This document shows, piece after piece, positions 43,368 through 52,131 of a stretch of DNA of 64,000 bases. This stretch comes from a bacterium C-53 (GTDB lineage Bacteria; Bacillota; Clostridia; Lachnospirales; Lachnospiraceae): the NCBI GenBank assembly GCA_003612525.1, contig RAZD01000008.1, forward strand, positions 116,866 through 180,865, in the 5' to 3' direction. Numbering within the stretch: the first letter of the stretch is position 1; every line of letters starts with the position of its first letter. Under the pieces are notes generated by a model, which did no database searches, was not told the origin of the DNA, and worked only from the letters and a program-made list of their open reading frames with translations. Position numbers and translations under genes: made by a program.

Positions 43368-44282
43368 ATGGCAACAAACAGGCAGGAAAGGGTATCCCGG
43401 CTGAAAAGGATGATTATCCTTATAATACTCGTTATGATTCTGCTTCCTACGTTTCTTTGCGTTTATCTTGTAATAAAGATGAATCGTCTGGAACAAGAGA
43501 TTCAAAAGATATATCAGACAAAAATTGAGGTTATAGAGAGTAAGAAGAAGATTGTTTCCAGAGAGCCTGAACGAAAAAGTGAAAAAGTCGAAAGTGTGAA
43601 ATTTGAGACAGTTCCGGTAAAAGAAGAGCCAAAGCTTGCATTGAAAGCAGAGGAGGAAACGGACGACAGGAAGAAAGTATACCTGACCTTTGATGATGGG
43701 CCAAGTTGTTATACGGAAGAAATTCTTGACATTTTAGATCAGTATGGCGTAAAGGCAACTTTTTTTGTTGTTGGAAAAGAAGAGAGAAATATACGGCCAT
43801 TATATGCTGAAATTGCAGCCAGAGGACACACATTGGGAATGCATTCATATTCACACCGGTATTCAGAAATTTATGAATCCGTGGAGAGTTTTGAGGAAGA
43901 TCTTCATAAAATATCGGATTTAATTTATGAGGAGACAGGCGAATCGCCTTTGTACTATCGTTTTCCGGGTGGGAGCAGTAATCAGGTAAGCCGTCTGGAT
44001 ATGCAGGAATACATAACATGTCTCGAGAAGGAGAAAATTACATATTTTGACTGGAATGTGGAGGCCAGTGATGCCGGGGGAAGCATTTTAAGCGCAAAAC
44101 AGATATTGGATAATGTGAAGAAAGACAGTAACCGTTATGATACGTCAATTGTTTTGCTTCATGATACAGGTCAAAAGAGGACGACAGTAGAGGCTTTACC
44201 GGAAATTATTGAATATTATCAGGATCTGGGTGTAGCGCTTACATCCATTGATCAAAATACGGAATTAATACAACATAGATGA
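43368..44282 (+). CDS. Membrane-anchored polysaccharide deacetylase (NodB family)
   Basis: A 304-residue protein with an N-terminal membrane helix (about 13-36), a coiled-coil or charged stalk (about 40-105), and a NodB domain: TFDDGPS, HSYSHRY, YRFPGGS and VLLHDT. The classic D-D pair and H-x(3-4)-H metal motif are complete, so it should deacetylate a cell-wall or exported polysaccharide. ATG 43368 is preferred over 43359, because GAAAGG lies 11 and 2 bases before them respectively. It differs in type from the PdaA-like protein at 41329. Confidence 0.88.
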   Translation: MATNRQERVSRLKRMIILIILVMILLPTFLCVYLVIKMNRLEQEIQKIYQTKIEVIESKKKIVSREPERKSEKVESVKFETVPVKEEPKLALKAEEETDDRKKVYLTFDDGPSCYTEEILDILDQYGVKATFFVVGKEERNIRPLYAEIAARGHTLGMHSYSHRYSEIYESVESFEEDLHKISDLIYEETGESPLYYRFPGGSSNQVSRLDMQEYITCLEKEKITYFDWNVEASDAGGSILSAKQILDNVKKDSNRYDTSIVLLHDTGQKRTTVEALPEIIEYYQDLGVALTSIDQNTELIQHR

Positions 44283-44356
44283 GCTATGAAAGAATAGCAT
44301 AAAAGAGAAATATTGGCTCGCTTTAAAGCGGGTTTGTAGATACATGGAGGTTAGTA

Positions 44357-46744
44357 ATGAGTTTTTTCAAAGATTTTAGGGAGGATTTGTCTCAGGCGGT
44401 AAGTGAATTGATGCGGGAGGATATTTCCAAAGCAGAGAGAAATGCGGATGCCGTGAAGGGAATGTCCGGTAATAGAAGATTCGGAAATGACTTTATGAAT
44501 GATAGTAAACCGCAAATGGTAGATACGATTACGGACGATGAGCCACAAATGGTAGATACCATTACGTATGACGATGAACCGGAAATGGTGGATACGATTA
44601 CGTATGATGGTGAACCGGAGATGGTGGATACCATTACGTATGAGGATGATGAAATGGGGTTCTTGTCTGAAAGAGCGGGCGCTTTCACAAAGGAGAATCT
44701 GGCAAGTATGCTGGAACAGCTTGATGATGTTCCTTTTGAGTCATCCGATGGAAATGTTAAAGAATCGTGGGAAGAGAAAGAAGATGAACTCCCGGTACAG
44801 GAAGAAGCTGTTTTGGAAGAGCCGGATTCGGAAAATCAGATGGCAGAAGAAATTGTAACGGAAGAGCCAGTGATGGAAGAAACGATAGAGAAGAAGCAGG
44901 AAAAAAATCAGGATGAGCTGTCTTTGGAAGAATCCGTTGCAAAGATGCTTGGAGCGCTTCATATGCAGGCGCCTGATACGCATGAAGGGGAGGAAGAGAC
45001 TCAGAACGAATCGGATATAAAGGAAGTTGCATTAGGAGAAAAGGAATTGGACGAGGAAGACTGGGAAGGGGAAATCCCGGAAGTTTCGGAAGCGGAAACA
45101 TTAGAAGAAGCCTCGGAAGCAGAAATAATGGAAGAAGTTTTGGAAGCGGAGACACCTGAAAGTCTGGATATAGAAGAATTCGAAGAGGAAGCCCCGGAAG
45201 TTTCGGAAGCGGAAACACTGGAAGAAGAAGCTTCACAAGTAGAAACGATGGAAGAAGATTTGAAAGCAGAGATGCCTGAAAGTCTGGATATAGAAGAGTT
45301 CGAAGAAGCATTGGAAGAACCGGATGAGGAAGAGTTGGAAGAGGAAGTCCAGGAAGCTTCGGAAGCGGAAACACTGGAAGAAGAAGCTTCAGAAGTAGAA
45401 ACGATAGAAGAAGTTTTAGAAGCAGAAATGCCTGAAAGTCTGGACATAGAAGAATTTGAAGAGGAAGCACTGGAAGAGTTGGAAGAGGAAGTCCAGGAAG
45501 CTTCGGAAGCGGAAACACTGGAAGAAGAAACTTCAGAAGTAGAAACGATAGAAGAAGATTTGGAAGCAGAAACGCCTGAAAGTCTGGATATAGAAGAATT
45601 CGAAGAGGAAGCATTGGAAGAGCCGGATGAGGAAGGCCAGGAAGAGGAAAATCCGGAAGCTTCCGATGTGGAAACTTTGGAAGAAGAGTTCCAGGAAGAG
45701 ATGTCAGGAAGCCTGAACATAGAAGAGTCCAACGAAGAAGCAGTAGAAGAAATATTGGAAGGGTTCCAAGAAGAAGATACGGAAAAAGAGGTCTCGGAAC
45801 AAACGGGTGAAGTGAGTACAGAAGAGGAAATCCCGCAGGAAACGAGTGAAGAAACTTTGGAGGTAGAAATGACAGAAGAGCCGGCTGCAGAGCTGCCGAA
45901 AGAAACTGGCCAGGAAGAAATCGAGTCAGAAGAGTTGACGCCGGAAGAATCAACTGATAAGATACCGGAAGAAGAGTTACTGATGGAGTCAGAGGTAATT
46001 GAGCCGGCTGTAGAGTTGCCAGAGGTGAAGATTTCAGAGGAACTCAGGTTGGAAGAGTTGGCAGCGGGAATTTTGCCAAGAAATGAAAACCGGCAGAAAA
46101 TGAGTCCGGGGGGACCGGATTCTATAATAATGGAAAGAAATCAGGAGGAAAACATGAGACAGGAAGAAATGAACGAAGAGACAATGGAAGGGGCAGTTGA
46201 AATGGAGAATGAAATGACAACAGAAACAGCAGTAGAAGAAAAGAATGAAGTAACAACAGATGAGGCATCCGGGCTTGGAGATGGTCCTGCAACAGATGAG
46301 AACGGTGTCATTACAGAAGGCATGACAATTCATGGTGATATCAGCTCTATGGGTTCAATGGAGGTGCTGGGAAAAATCGTTGGTAATATTGAGCTGAGAG
46401 GCAAGCTGAATATTTCCGGTACGATTAACGGTAATTCAAAAGCAGCTGAGATTTTTGCAGATTCTGCTAAGATAACGGGCGAAATTGTCAGCGATGGCAG
46501 TGTAAAGGTAGGGCAGAGTTCTATTATTGTAGGTAATATTACAGCACAGTCAGCTGTTATTGCAGGCGCAGTGAAAGGTGATATTGATGTACATGGTCCT
46601 GTTATCCTTGATACTTCTGCAATCGTAATGGGTGATATCAAATCAAAATCCGTTCAGATTAATAATGGCGCCGTAATCGAAGGCCGTTGTTCACAGTGCT
46701 ATGCAGATGTCAGCCCGATTTCGTTCTTTAATGATTTGAAATGA
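44357..46744 (+). CDS. Bactofilin with very long acidic repeat arm
   Basis: A 795-residue protein. The C-terminal 140 residues (from about 650) are a bactofilin (DUF583) beta-helix: GMTIHGDISSMGSMEVLGK (part), then repeated G-x-I/V turns to EGRCSQCYADVS. Bactofilins polymerise into cytoskeletal filaments and usually have 120-250 residues. Here about 650 residues precede the domain: four short M-V-D-T-I-T repeats (about 52-97), then a Glu-dominated region with about five units containing ESLDIEEFEE. No membrane helix is present. It is followed 40 bases later by pyrH. Confidence 0.88.
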   Translation: MSFFKDFREDLSQAVSELMREDISKAERNADAVKGMSGNRRFGNDFMNDSKPQMVDTITDDEPQMVDTITYDDEPEMVDTITYDGEPEMVDTITYEDDEMGFLSERAGAFTKENLASMLEQLDDVPFESSDGNVKESWEEKEDELPVQEEAVLEEPDSENQMAEEIVTEEPVMEETIEKKQEKNQDELSLEESVAKMLGALHMQAPDTHEGEEETQNESDIKEVALGEKELDEEDWEGEIPEVSEAETLEEASEAEIMEEVLEAETPESLDIEEFEEEAPEVSEAETLEEEASQVETMEEDLKAEMPESLDIEEFEEALEEPDEEELEEEVQEASEAETLEEEASEVETIEEVLEAEMPESLDIEEFEEEALEELEEEVQEASEAETLEEETSEVETIEEDLEAETPESLDIEEFEEEALEEPDEEGQEEENPEASDVETLEEEFQEEMSGSLNIEESNEEAVEEILEGFQEEDTEKEVSEQTGEVSTEEEIPQETSEETLEVEMTEEPAAELPKETGQEEIESEELTPEESTDKIPEEELLMESEVIEPAVELPEVKISEELRLEELAAGILPRNENRQKMSPGGPDSIIMERNQEENMRQEEMNEETMEGAVEMENEMTTETAVEEKNEVTTDEASGLGDGPATDENGVITEGMTIHGDISSMGSMEVLGKIVGNIELRGKLNISGTINGNSKAAEIFADSAKITGEIVSDGSVKVGQSSIIVGNITAQSAVIAGAVKGDIDVHGPVILDTSAIVMGDIKSKSVQINNGAVIEGRCSQCYADVSPISFFNDLK
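44511..44648 (+). repeat. Four tandem MVDTIT-coding repeats in the bactofilin gene
   Basis: Units of about 33-36 bases, each encoding M-V-D-T-I-T followed by an acidic/Tyr spacer (YDDEPE type). Third-base differences between units show the repeat is maintained at protein level. Confidence 0.8.
45076..45735 (+). repeat. Long Glu-coding tandem repeats in the bactofilin gene
   Basis: About five imperfect units of roughly 40-50 codons with the recurring blocks SEAETLEEE, SEVETIEE, LEAEMPESLDIEEFEE. Long open frames on the minus strand here are a by-product of GAA/GAG repetition. Confidence 0.8.
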
Positions 46745-46784
46745 CAGAACAGACGGCCGGCAGAGGCGGAATGGAGATTTTGCT

Positions 46785-47480
46785 ATGAAAAGAATACTTC
46801 TGAAATTGAGCGGTGAAGCTCTTGCAGGTGAAAAAAAGACAGGATTTGATGAGGAAACCGTGCGCGGCGTGGCGTTGCAGGTAAAAACGCTTGTGGACAG
46901 TGGGACAGAAGTTGGAATTGTCATTGGCGGAGGGAATTTCTGGCGCGGACGTTCCAGTGAAAATATTGACAGGACGAAGGCAGATCAGATCGGTATGCTT
47001 GCAACAGTGATGAACTGCATATATGTGTCGGAGATTTTTCGTTCGGTTGGGATGATGACAAATATATTGACTCCGTTTGAATGCGGCTCTTTCACGAAAT
47101 TGTTCTCAAAGGACCGTGCGAATAAGTATTTTGCGAAGGGAATGGTAGTTTTCTTTGCCGGCGGGACAGGACATCCCTATTTTTCAACGGATACGGGTGT
47201 GCTTCTTCGCGCAGTCGAAGTGGATGCGGATGCTATTTTCCTTGCCAAAGCGGTGGATGGAGTTTATGATGATGACCCGAAGAAAAATCCGGCTGCAAAG
47301 AAGTATGATGAGGTCAGCATTGAAGAAGTCATAGAGAAGAAACTGCAGGTAGTGGATATGACAGCTTCTATTCTTGCAATGGAAAACAAAATGCCGATGT
47401 ATGTGTTTGGACTGAATGAAGAAAACAGTATTGTAAATTCGGTAAACGGAACATTTACCGGCACAAAAGTAATCGTATAA
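46785..47480 (+). CDS. pyrH: UMP kinase
   Basis: Hexameric bacterial UMP kinase of the amino-acid-kinase fold, 231 residues. It shows KLSGEAL, GGGNFWRG and the nucleotide-binding VDGVYDDDPKKNP. It is first in the block pyrH-frr-uppS-cdsA-dxr-rseP; in many Firmicutes tsf stands directly upstream, but here tsf is at 14586. Confidence 0.97.
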   Translation: MKRILLKLSGEALAGEKKTGFDEETVRGVALQVKTLVDSGTEVGIVIGGGNFWRGRSSENIDRTKADQIGMLATVMNCIYVSEIFRSVGMMTNILTPFECGSFTKLFSKDRANKYFAKGMVVFFAGGTGHPYFSTDTGVLLRAVEVDADAIFLAKAVDGVYDDDPKKNPAAKKYDEVSIEEVIEKKLQVVDMTASILAMENKMPMYVFGLNEENSIVNSVNGTFTGTKVIV

Positions 47481-47542
47481 AAACAAAGTCGTTGAATGAC
47501 GGAGATGAAACTTATGAATATTTTCTATGATGGAGGGAGATA

Positions 47543-48094
47543 ATGGACGAGAGAATCAAACCTTTTGAGACCAAGATGCAGAAGTCATATGATAATCTGG
47601 CTGCAGAATATGCTTCCATACGTGCGGGCCGTGCAAATCCGCATATTCTGGATAAGCTGAAAGTAGATTATTACGGAACACCGACTCCGATTCAGCAGGT
47701 TGGAAATATTTCTGTACCGGAAGCGAGAGTCATCGTGATTCAGCCCTGGGAAAAATCACTGTTAAAGCCCATTGAGAAGGCGATTCAGGTATCCGATATT
47801 GGGATTAACCCGTCAAATGACGGTTCATGTATCCGCCTTGTCTTTCCGGAACTGACGGAGGAGCGCAGAAAAGATCTCGTAAAAGATGTTAAGAAAAAAG
47901 GCGAAGGTTGTAAAGTTGCAATCCGAAATATCCGCAGGGATGGAAACGATGCATTTAAGAAACTTGCGAAAGAAGATGTTTCTGAAGATGCGATTAAAGA
48001 GCTTGAGAGTGAGCTTCAGAAAGTAACAGATAAATATATTAAGAATGTAGACGGACTGGTGGATGAAAAATCAAAAGAAATTCTTACCGTATAG
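47543..48094 (+). CDS. frr: Ribosome recycling factor
   Basis: A 183-residue RRF, which with EF-G splits ribosomes after termination. It has the typical RAGRANPHILDKLKVDYYG start of domain I and the LTEERRKDLVK helix. GGAGGGAG lies upstream. A terminator-like hairpin follows at 48102. Confidence 0.97.
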   Translation: MDERIKPFETKMQKSYDNLAAEYASIRAGRANPHILDKLKVDYYGTPTPIQQVGNISVPEARVIVIQPWEKSLLKPIEKAIQVSDIGINPSNDGSCIRLVFPELTEERRKDLVKDVKKKGEGCKVAIRNIRRDGNDAFKKLAKEDVSEDAIKELESELQKVTDKYIKNVDGLVDEKSKEILTV

Positions 48095-48101
48095 TCTTAT
48101 G

Positions 48102-48133
48102 AGGGACATGGTATTTTCTACATGTCCCTTTTT
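48102..48133 (+). terminator. Intrinsic terminator between frr and uppS
   Basis: AGGGACATG / CATGTCCCT stem with a ten-base loop and TTTTT. It may attenuate rather than fully stop transcription, as uppS follows 33 bases later with no obvious promoter. Confidence 0.75.
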
Positions 48134-48166
48134 GTCATATAGGAAAGAAGAAAGGACTGAAAGGAA

Positions 48167-48868
48167 ATGGATATTCCAAATCACGTGGCCATCATTCTTG
48201 ACGGAAATGGTCGGTGGGCGAAGGCAAAAGGAATGCCCAGAAATTACGGACATACGGCAGGCAGTAAGAATGTTGAGGTAATATGCGAGGAAGCATATAA
48301 GATGGGAATACAATACCTTACGATTTATGCTTTTTCGACTGAGAACTGGAGCAGGCCTGATGATGAAGTGGCTGCCCTTATGAAGCTTTTACGCAACTAT
48401 ATGAAGACATGTCTGAAAACAGCGGAAAAGAATCGTATGTGCGTAAGGATTATAGGAGATAAGTCAGGGCTTGCCGATGACCTTCAGCAAAGTATTGCAA
48501 AGCTTGAGGAAGCGACAAAGAATAATGACGGACTGCATTTTCAGGTTGCATTGAATTATGGAAGCCATGATGAGATTCTGCGCGCGGTGAACCGTATCAT
48601 TGAAGACAGGGAAGCAGGGAAGCTTCCAGAGGCTCCTGTGACGGAAGAAATTATGGAAGACTATCTGGATACGAAAGGAATACCGGCTCCCGATCTGCTA
48701 ATCAGGACAAGCGGTGAACAGAGATTGTCAAATTTTCTTTGCTGGCAGCTTGCATATTCTGAATTCTATTTTTGTGATATACATTGGCCGGATTTTACAA
48801 AAGAAGAATTGCAGAAGGCAGTTGATGCGTATAATAAAAGAGACCGGCGTTTTGGTGGAGTGAAATAG
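48167..48868 (+). CDS. uppS: Isoprenyl (undecaprenyl) diphosphate synthase
   Basis: A 233-residue cis-prenyltransferase making the C55 lipid carrier for cell-wall synthesis. It has the catalytic DGNGRWAKAKG segment, the FSTENW motif and the C-terminal RTSGEQRLSNFLCWQLAYSE region (named in part). AAAGGA precedes the ATG. Confidence 0.96.
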   Translation: MDIPNHVAIILDGNGRWAKAKGMPRNYGHTAGSKNVEVICEEAYKMGIQYLTIYAFSTENWSRPDDEVAALMKLLRNYMKTCLKTAEKNRMCVRIIGDKSGLADDLQQSIAKLEEATKNNDGLHFQVALNYGSHDEILRAVNRIIEDREAGKLPEAPVTEEIMEDYLDTKGIPAPDLLIRTSGEQRLSNFLCWQLAYSEFYFCDIHWPDFTKEELQKAVDAYNKRDRRFGGVK

Positions 48869-48870
48869 GC

Positions 48871-49698
48871 ATGTTTAAAGCAAGGTTAATTAGTGGTATT
48901 GTTCTTGTAGTGGTTCTGGCAGCGGCGCTGATTATGGGAGATCTGGTTTTGTGGGCATTGCTTTTGTTCATCTCTCTTGTGGGGCTGCAGGAATTCTATC
49001 ACGCGGTCAGAAAGAAAGATGAAGAGAGCGGCACGAGCCGTATGACGGAAGCTGTAGGGTATGCAGGATGCATATGTTATTATCTGATCATGATTATGCA
49101 GTCGAGGGAGCAATATCTTTTTCTGACATTGATTATGATTCTGACTGTGATGATGTTTGTGTACGTGTTTTCATATCCGGCAATTGATTCTACGCAGCTG
49201 ATGACATCTTATTTTGGAGTCATTTATGTGCCGGTAATGTTATCCTTTATTTATTTAACACGCAGGTATACGGACGGTATATTTTTAGTATGGCTTATCT
49301 TTATCAGCTCCTGGGTCTGTGATACATGTGCGTATTGCGTTGGGATGCTGATTGGAAAACACAAACTCGCGCCAAAACTTTCACCTAAGAAATCAGTGGA
49401 AGGTGCAATCGGCGGAGTGGCAGGGTCAGCGCTGGCAGGCGCTTTGTATGGTTATGTTTTAACAATAACTGCAGGGCAGGCGTCTCCTGAGATCTGGAGT
49501 TTTGCAATTATAGGAGGAATCGGTGCGATTATTTCGCAAATCGGAGACCTGACTGCCTCTGCAATTAAGAGAAATCATAACATTAAAGATTATGGAAAAC
49601 TGATTCCGGGTCACGGTGGTATACTGGACCGTTTTGACAGTGTGATTGTGACTGCTCCAATGATCTATATTCTTGCGGTATTGTTTCTTTCGATATAG
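48871..49698 (+). CDS. cdsA: Phosphatidate cytidylyltransferase
   Basis: A 275-residue polytopic membrane enzyme making CDP-diacylglycerol from phosphatidate and CTP. It has about eight hydrophobic segments and the complete CDP-diglyceride synthetase signature near residues 231-255 (SAIKRNHNIKDYG then PGHGGILDRFDS). It starts two bases after uppS. Confidence 0.96.
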   Translation: MFKARLISGIVLVVVLAAALIMGDLVLWALLLFISLVGLQEFYHAVRKKDEESGTSRMTEAVGYAGCICYYLIMIMQSREQYLFLTLIMILTVMMFVYVFSYPAIDSTQLMTSYFGVIYVPVMLSFIYLTRRYTDGIFLVWLIFISSWVCDTCAYCVGMLIGKHKLAPKLSPKKSVEGAIGGVAGSALAGALYGYVLTITAGQASPEIWSFAIIGGIGAIISQIGDLTASAIKRNHNIKDYGKLIPGHGGILDRFDSVIVTAPMIYILAVLFLSI

Positions 49699-49768
49699 TC
49701 AGTCGTGTGAGAAAGGCTTCAGAAGATGTCCTGCATAGCGTGGGACGCGGTGTAAATTACGGAAAGGC

Positions 49769-50929
49769 ATGGATAATAAGGTGAAAAAGATAGCTGTTTT
49801 GGGTTCAACTGGTTCGATCGGTACGCAGACGCTTGAGATTGTACGTGATAATTCAAAAAGCCTCTGTGTGGTATCGCTTGCGGCAGCTTCCAATGTACAG
49901 AAAATGGAAGAGCAGATTCGGGAGTTTCGGCCGAAAAAGGTGGCGATGTATTCGCAGGAAGCGGCAAAGGAGCTGAAAGAACGTGTAAAAGACATAGATG
50001 TGGAGATTCTTTCGGGGATGGATGGCCTGATTGAAATATCTACGGTTCCGGAAGCGGAGATATTGGTAACTGCAATTGTCGGAATGATTGGGATACGTCC
50101 CACAATCGCGGCAATTGAGAAGGGAAAAGATATTGCGCTTGCGAATAAGGAGACGCTTGTGACGGCGGGCCATATTATTATGCCTCTTGCTGCAGAAAAA
50201 GGAGTGTCCATTCTTCCGGTGGATAGTGAACACAGTGCAATCTTTCAGTCTATGAATGGAGAGAAAAGGGAGCAGGTAAGCAAAATACTGCTGACAGCTT
50301 CCGGCGGACCTTTCCGTGGCAGGACGAGAGAGGAACTGGCGAAGATGAGCGTTGCGGATGCGCTTCGTCATCCGAACTGGTCTATGGGGCAGAAGGTAAC
50401 GATTGATTCTGCAAGCCTGATAAATAAAGGGCTTGAGGTTATGGAAGCGAAATGGCTGTTTCATGTGGAGCTTTCGCAGATTCAGGTTGTTGTACATCCA
50501 CAGAGCATTGTACACTCAATGGTGGAGTATGAAGACGGCGCTGTCATTGCGCAGCTTGGGCTGCCGGATATGCGTCTGCCAATACAGTATGCCCTGTTTT
50601 ATCCGGACAGAATTTATCTGAAAGGGGAACGGCTTGACTTTTTCAAGTTAAGAGAACTTACATTTGAGGAACCGGATACGGATACATTTCAGGGGCTTCG
50701 TCTGGCATATAGGGCGGCAGAAACAGGCGGTACGCTTCCGACTGTGTTCAATGCAGCGAATGAAATGGCCGTGAAACTGCTTCTTGCCGGAAAAATTCAG
50801 TTTCTTGAGATACCAGAGATTATAGAATCAGCAATGAACGAACATAAGCTGGTGGAAAATCCGAGTCTTTCGGAGGTTCTCGAAGCGGAAAAAGCGGCGT
50901 ATGAATATATTGAGAGCAGGTGGTTTTGA
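49769..50929 (+). CDS. dxr: 1-deoxy-D-xylulose 5-phosphate reductoisomerase
   Basis: A 386-residue NADPH-dependent enzyme of the DXP isoprenoid pathway. It has the nucleotide-binding GSTGSIGTQ, ANKETLV, the metal/substrate residues in PVDSEHSAIFQ, and TASGGPFRG. GGAAAGG precedes the ATG. It abuts rseP with no gap. With ispG (55789) it shows use of the DXP pathway. Confidence 0.96.
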   Translation: MDNKVKKIAVLGSTGSIGTQTLEIVRDNSKSLCVVSLAAASNVQKMEEQIREFRPKKVAMYSQEAAKELKERVKDIDVEILSGMDGLIEISTVPEAEILVTAIVGMIGIRPTIAAIEKGKDIALANKETLVTAGHIIMPLAAEKGVSILPVDSEHSAIFQSMNGEKREQVSKILLTASGGPFRGRTREELAKMSVADALRHPNWSMGQKVTIDSASLINKGLEVMEAKWLFHVELSQIQVVVHPQSIVHSMVEYEDGAVIAQLGLPDMRLPIQYALFYPDRIYLKGERLDFFKLRELTFEEPDTDTFQGLRLAYRAAETGGTLPTVFNAANEMAVKLLLAGKIQFLEIPEIIESAMNEHKLVENPSLSEVLEAEKAAYEYIESRWF

Positions 50930-51967
50930 TTGAAGATTGTTTTATTTCTTGTGATATTTACAATAATTATTCTTGTACATGAGGCAGGGCATTTCCTTCT
51001 TGGCAGGAAAAGCGGAATCGGCGTCGTGGAATTCAGCATGGGGCTTGGCCCGACGATTTGCGGTTTTACCCGTAATGGGACGAAATACTCTCTGAAGCTT
51101 CTCCCGTTTGGAGGCGCGTGTATGTTTGAAGGAGAGGATGGAATCTCGGATTCCCCAACAGCGTTTCCAAATGCGAGCGTGTGGGGAAGAATTGCCACCG
51201 TAGCGGCAGGACCGGTGTTTAATTTTATTCTGGCTTTTTTCCTTTCTCTTTTTGTGATCGGAAGCATAGGTTATGACGCTCCTGTCATTGCAGATGTAAT
51301 TGCCGGCTATCCGGCAGAGGAGGCAGGAATCCAGGCAGGAGATAGAATTGTCAGAATTGGAAATTCAAAGATCGATGTATACCGTGAAATCAGCATGTAT
51401 ACGCAGTTTCATTCTGGAGACAGGTCTGTGAAAGTCGTTTATGAAAGAGACGGAGAACGATATACGACAATGTTGACCCCTAAATTTGATGCCGAGGAAG
51501 GAAAATATCTTTTTGGTTTTCGGGGGTCGCTGGGGAGACAGAAAGGGAATCCCCTTATGACCATCAAATACAGCCTGATTGAAGTTAAGTATTGGATTAA
51601 GATCACATTTGAGAGTCTGGGGCTTTTGTTTACCGGGCAGGTGTCGAAAGATGATATTTCCGGTCCTGTTGGCATAGCGAAGGCTGTAGGTGATGTCTAT
51701 GAGGAATCCAAGAGTGACGGTTTATATTATGTATGGCTGAATATGATGAATATAGCAATTTTGCTGACAGCGAATCTGGGTGTTATGAACCTGCTTCCGC
51801 TTCCGGCGCTTGACGGCGGCCGTCTGGTCTTTCTGATCATTGAAGCAGTCCGGGGGAAACGCGTGAATCCAGACAAGGAGGCAATGGTGCATTTTGCAGG
51901 TCTTGTTGTACTGATGGCGCTGATGGTATTTATTATGTTTAATGATATTTCGAAATTTTTCCGTTAA
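50930..51967 (+). CDS. rseP: Site-2 intramembrane metalloprotease RseP/RasP
   Basis: A 345-residue zinc protease that cuts membrane-embedded regulators. The active-site HEAGH lies at residues 17-21, a PDZ domain in the middle (GYPAEEAGIQAGDRI), and the second metal motif NLLPLPALDGGR near the C-terminus. The start is TTG 50930, immediately after the dxr stop. Four membrane segments are visible. Confidence 0.95.
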   Translation: MKIVLFLVIFTIIILVHEAGHFLLGRKSGIGVVEFSMGLGPTICGFTRNGTKYSLKLLPFGGACMFEGEDGISDSPTAFPNASVWGRIATVAAGPVFNFILAFFLSLFVIGSIGYDAPVIADVIAGYPAEEAGIQAGDRIVRIGNSKIDVYREISMYTQFHSGDRSVKVVYERDGERYTTMLTPKFDAEEGKYLFGFRGSLGRQKGNPLMTIKYSLIEVKYWIKITFESLGLLFTGQVSKDDISGPVGIAKAVGDVYEESKSDGLYYVWLNMMNIAILLTANLGVMNLLPLPALDGGRLVFLIIEAVRGKRVNPDKEAMVHFAGLVVLMALMVFIMFNDISKFFR

Positions 51968-51983
51968 TGGAGAACGGAAGAGG

Positions 51984-52012
51984 AATCCGGCGTGCGTTGC
52001 GCCGGATTTTTT
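51984..52012 (+). terminator. Intrinsic terminator after rseP
   Basis: AATCCGGCG / CGCCGGATT stem, seven-base loop, then six T's. Confidence 0.9.
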
Positions 52013-52014
52013 AC

Positions 52015-52042
52015 TTGACATTTTCTCATTTTGTGTTACTAT
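52015..52042 (+). promoter_or_regulatory. Promoter of the Ser/Thr kinase gene
   Basis: TTGACA at 52015-52020, 16-bp spacer, TACTAT at 52037-52042, directly behind the rseP terminator. Confidence 0.68.
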
Positions 52043-52131
52043 GCTTACATAGATGATTCTTATGGACAGCGTTCGCTGTTCCTTTTCCAAAGTTTAATAA
52101 GCAAATATTTAGATCAAAAGAAGGTGGGCAG

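Noticed and set aside
44757..45953. Long minus-strand open frames (Leu/Pro-rich and Ser-rich) opposite the bactofilin acidic region
   Set aside because: They result from GAA/GAG repeats read backward (TTC/CTC and TCT/TCC); no ribosome sites, low-complexity products.
49853..50515. 220-codon minus-strand frame inside dxr
   Set aside because: Shadow of a well-conserved gene, no start signal, basic and low-information product.
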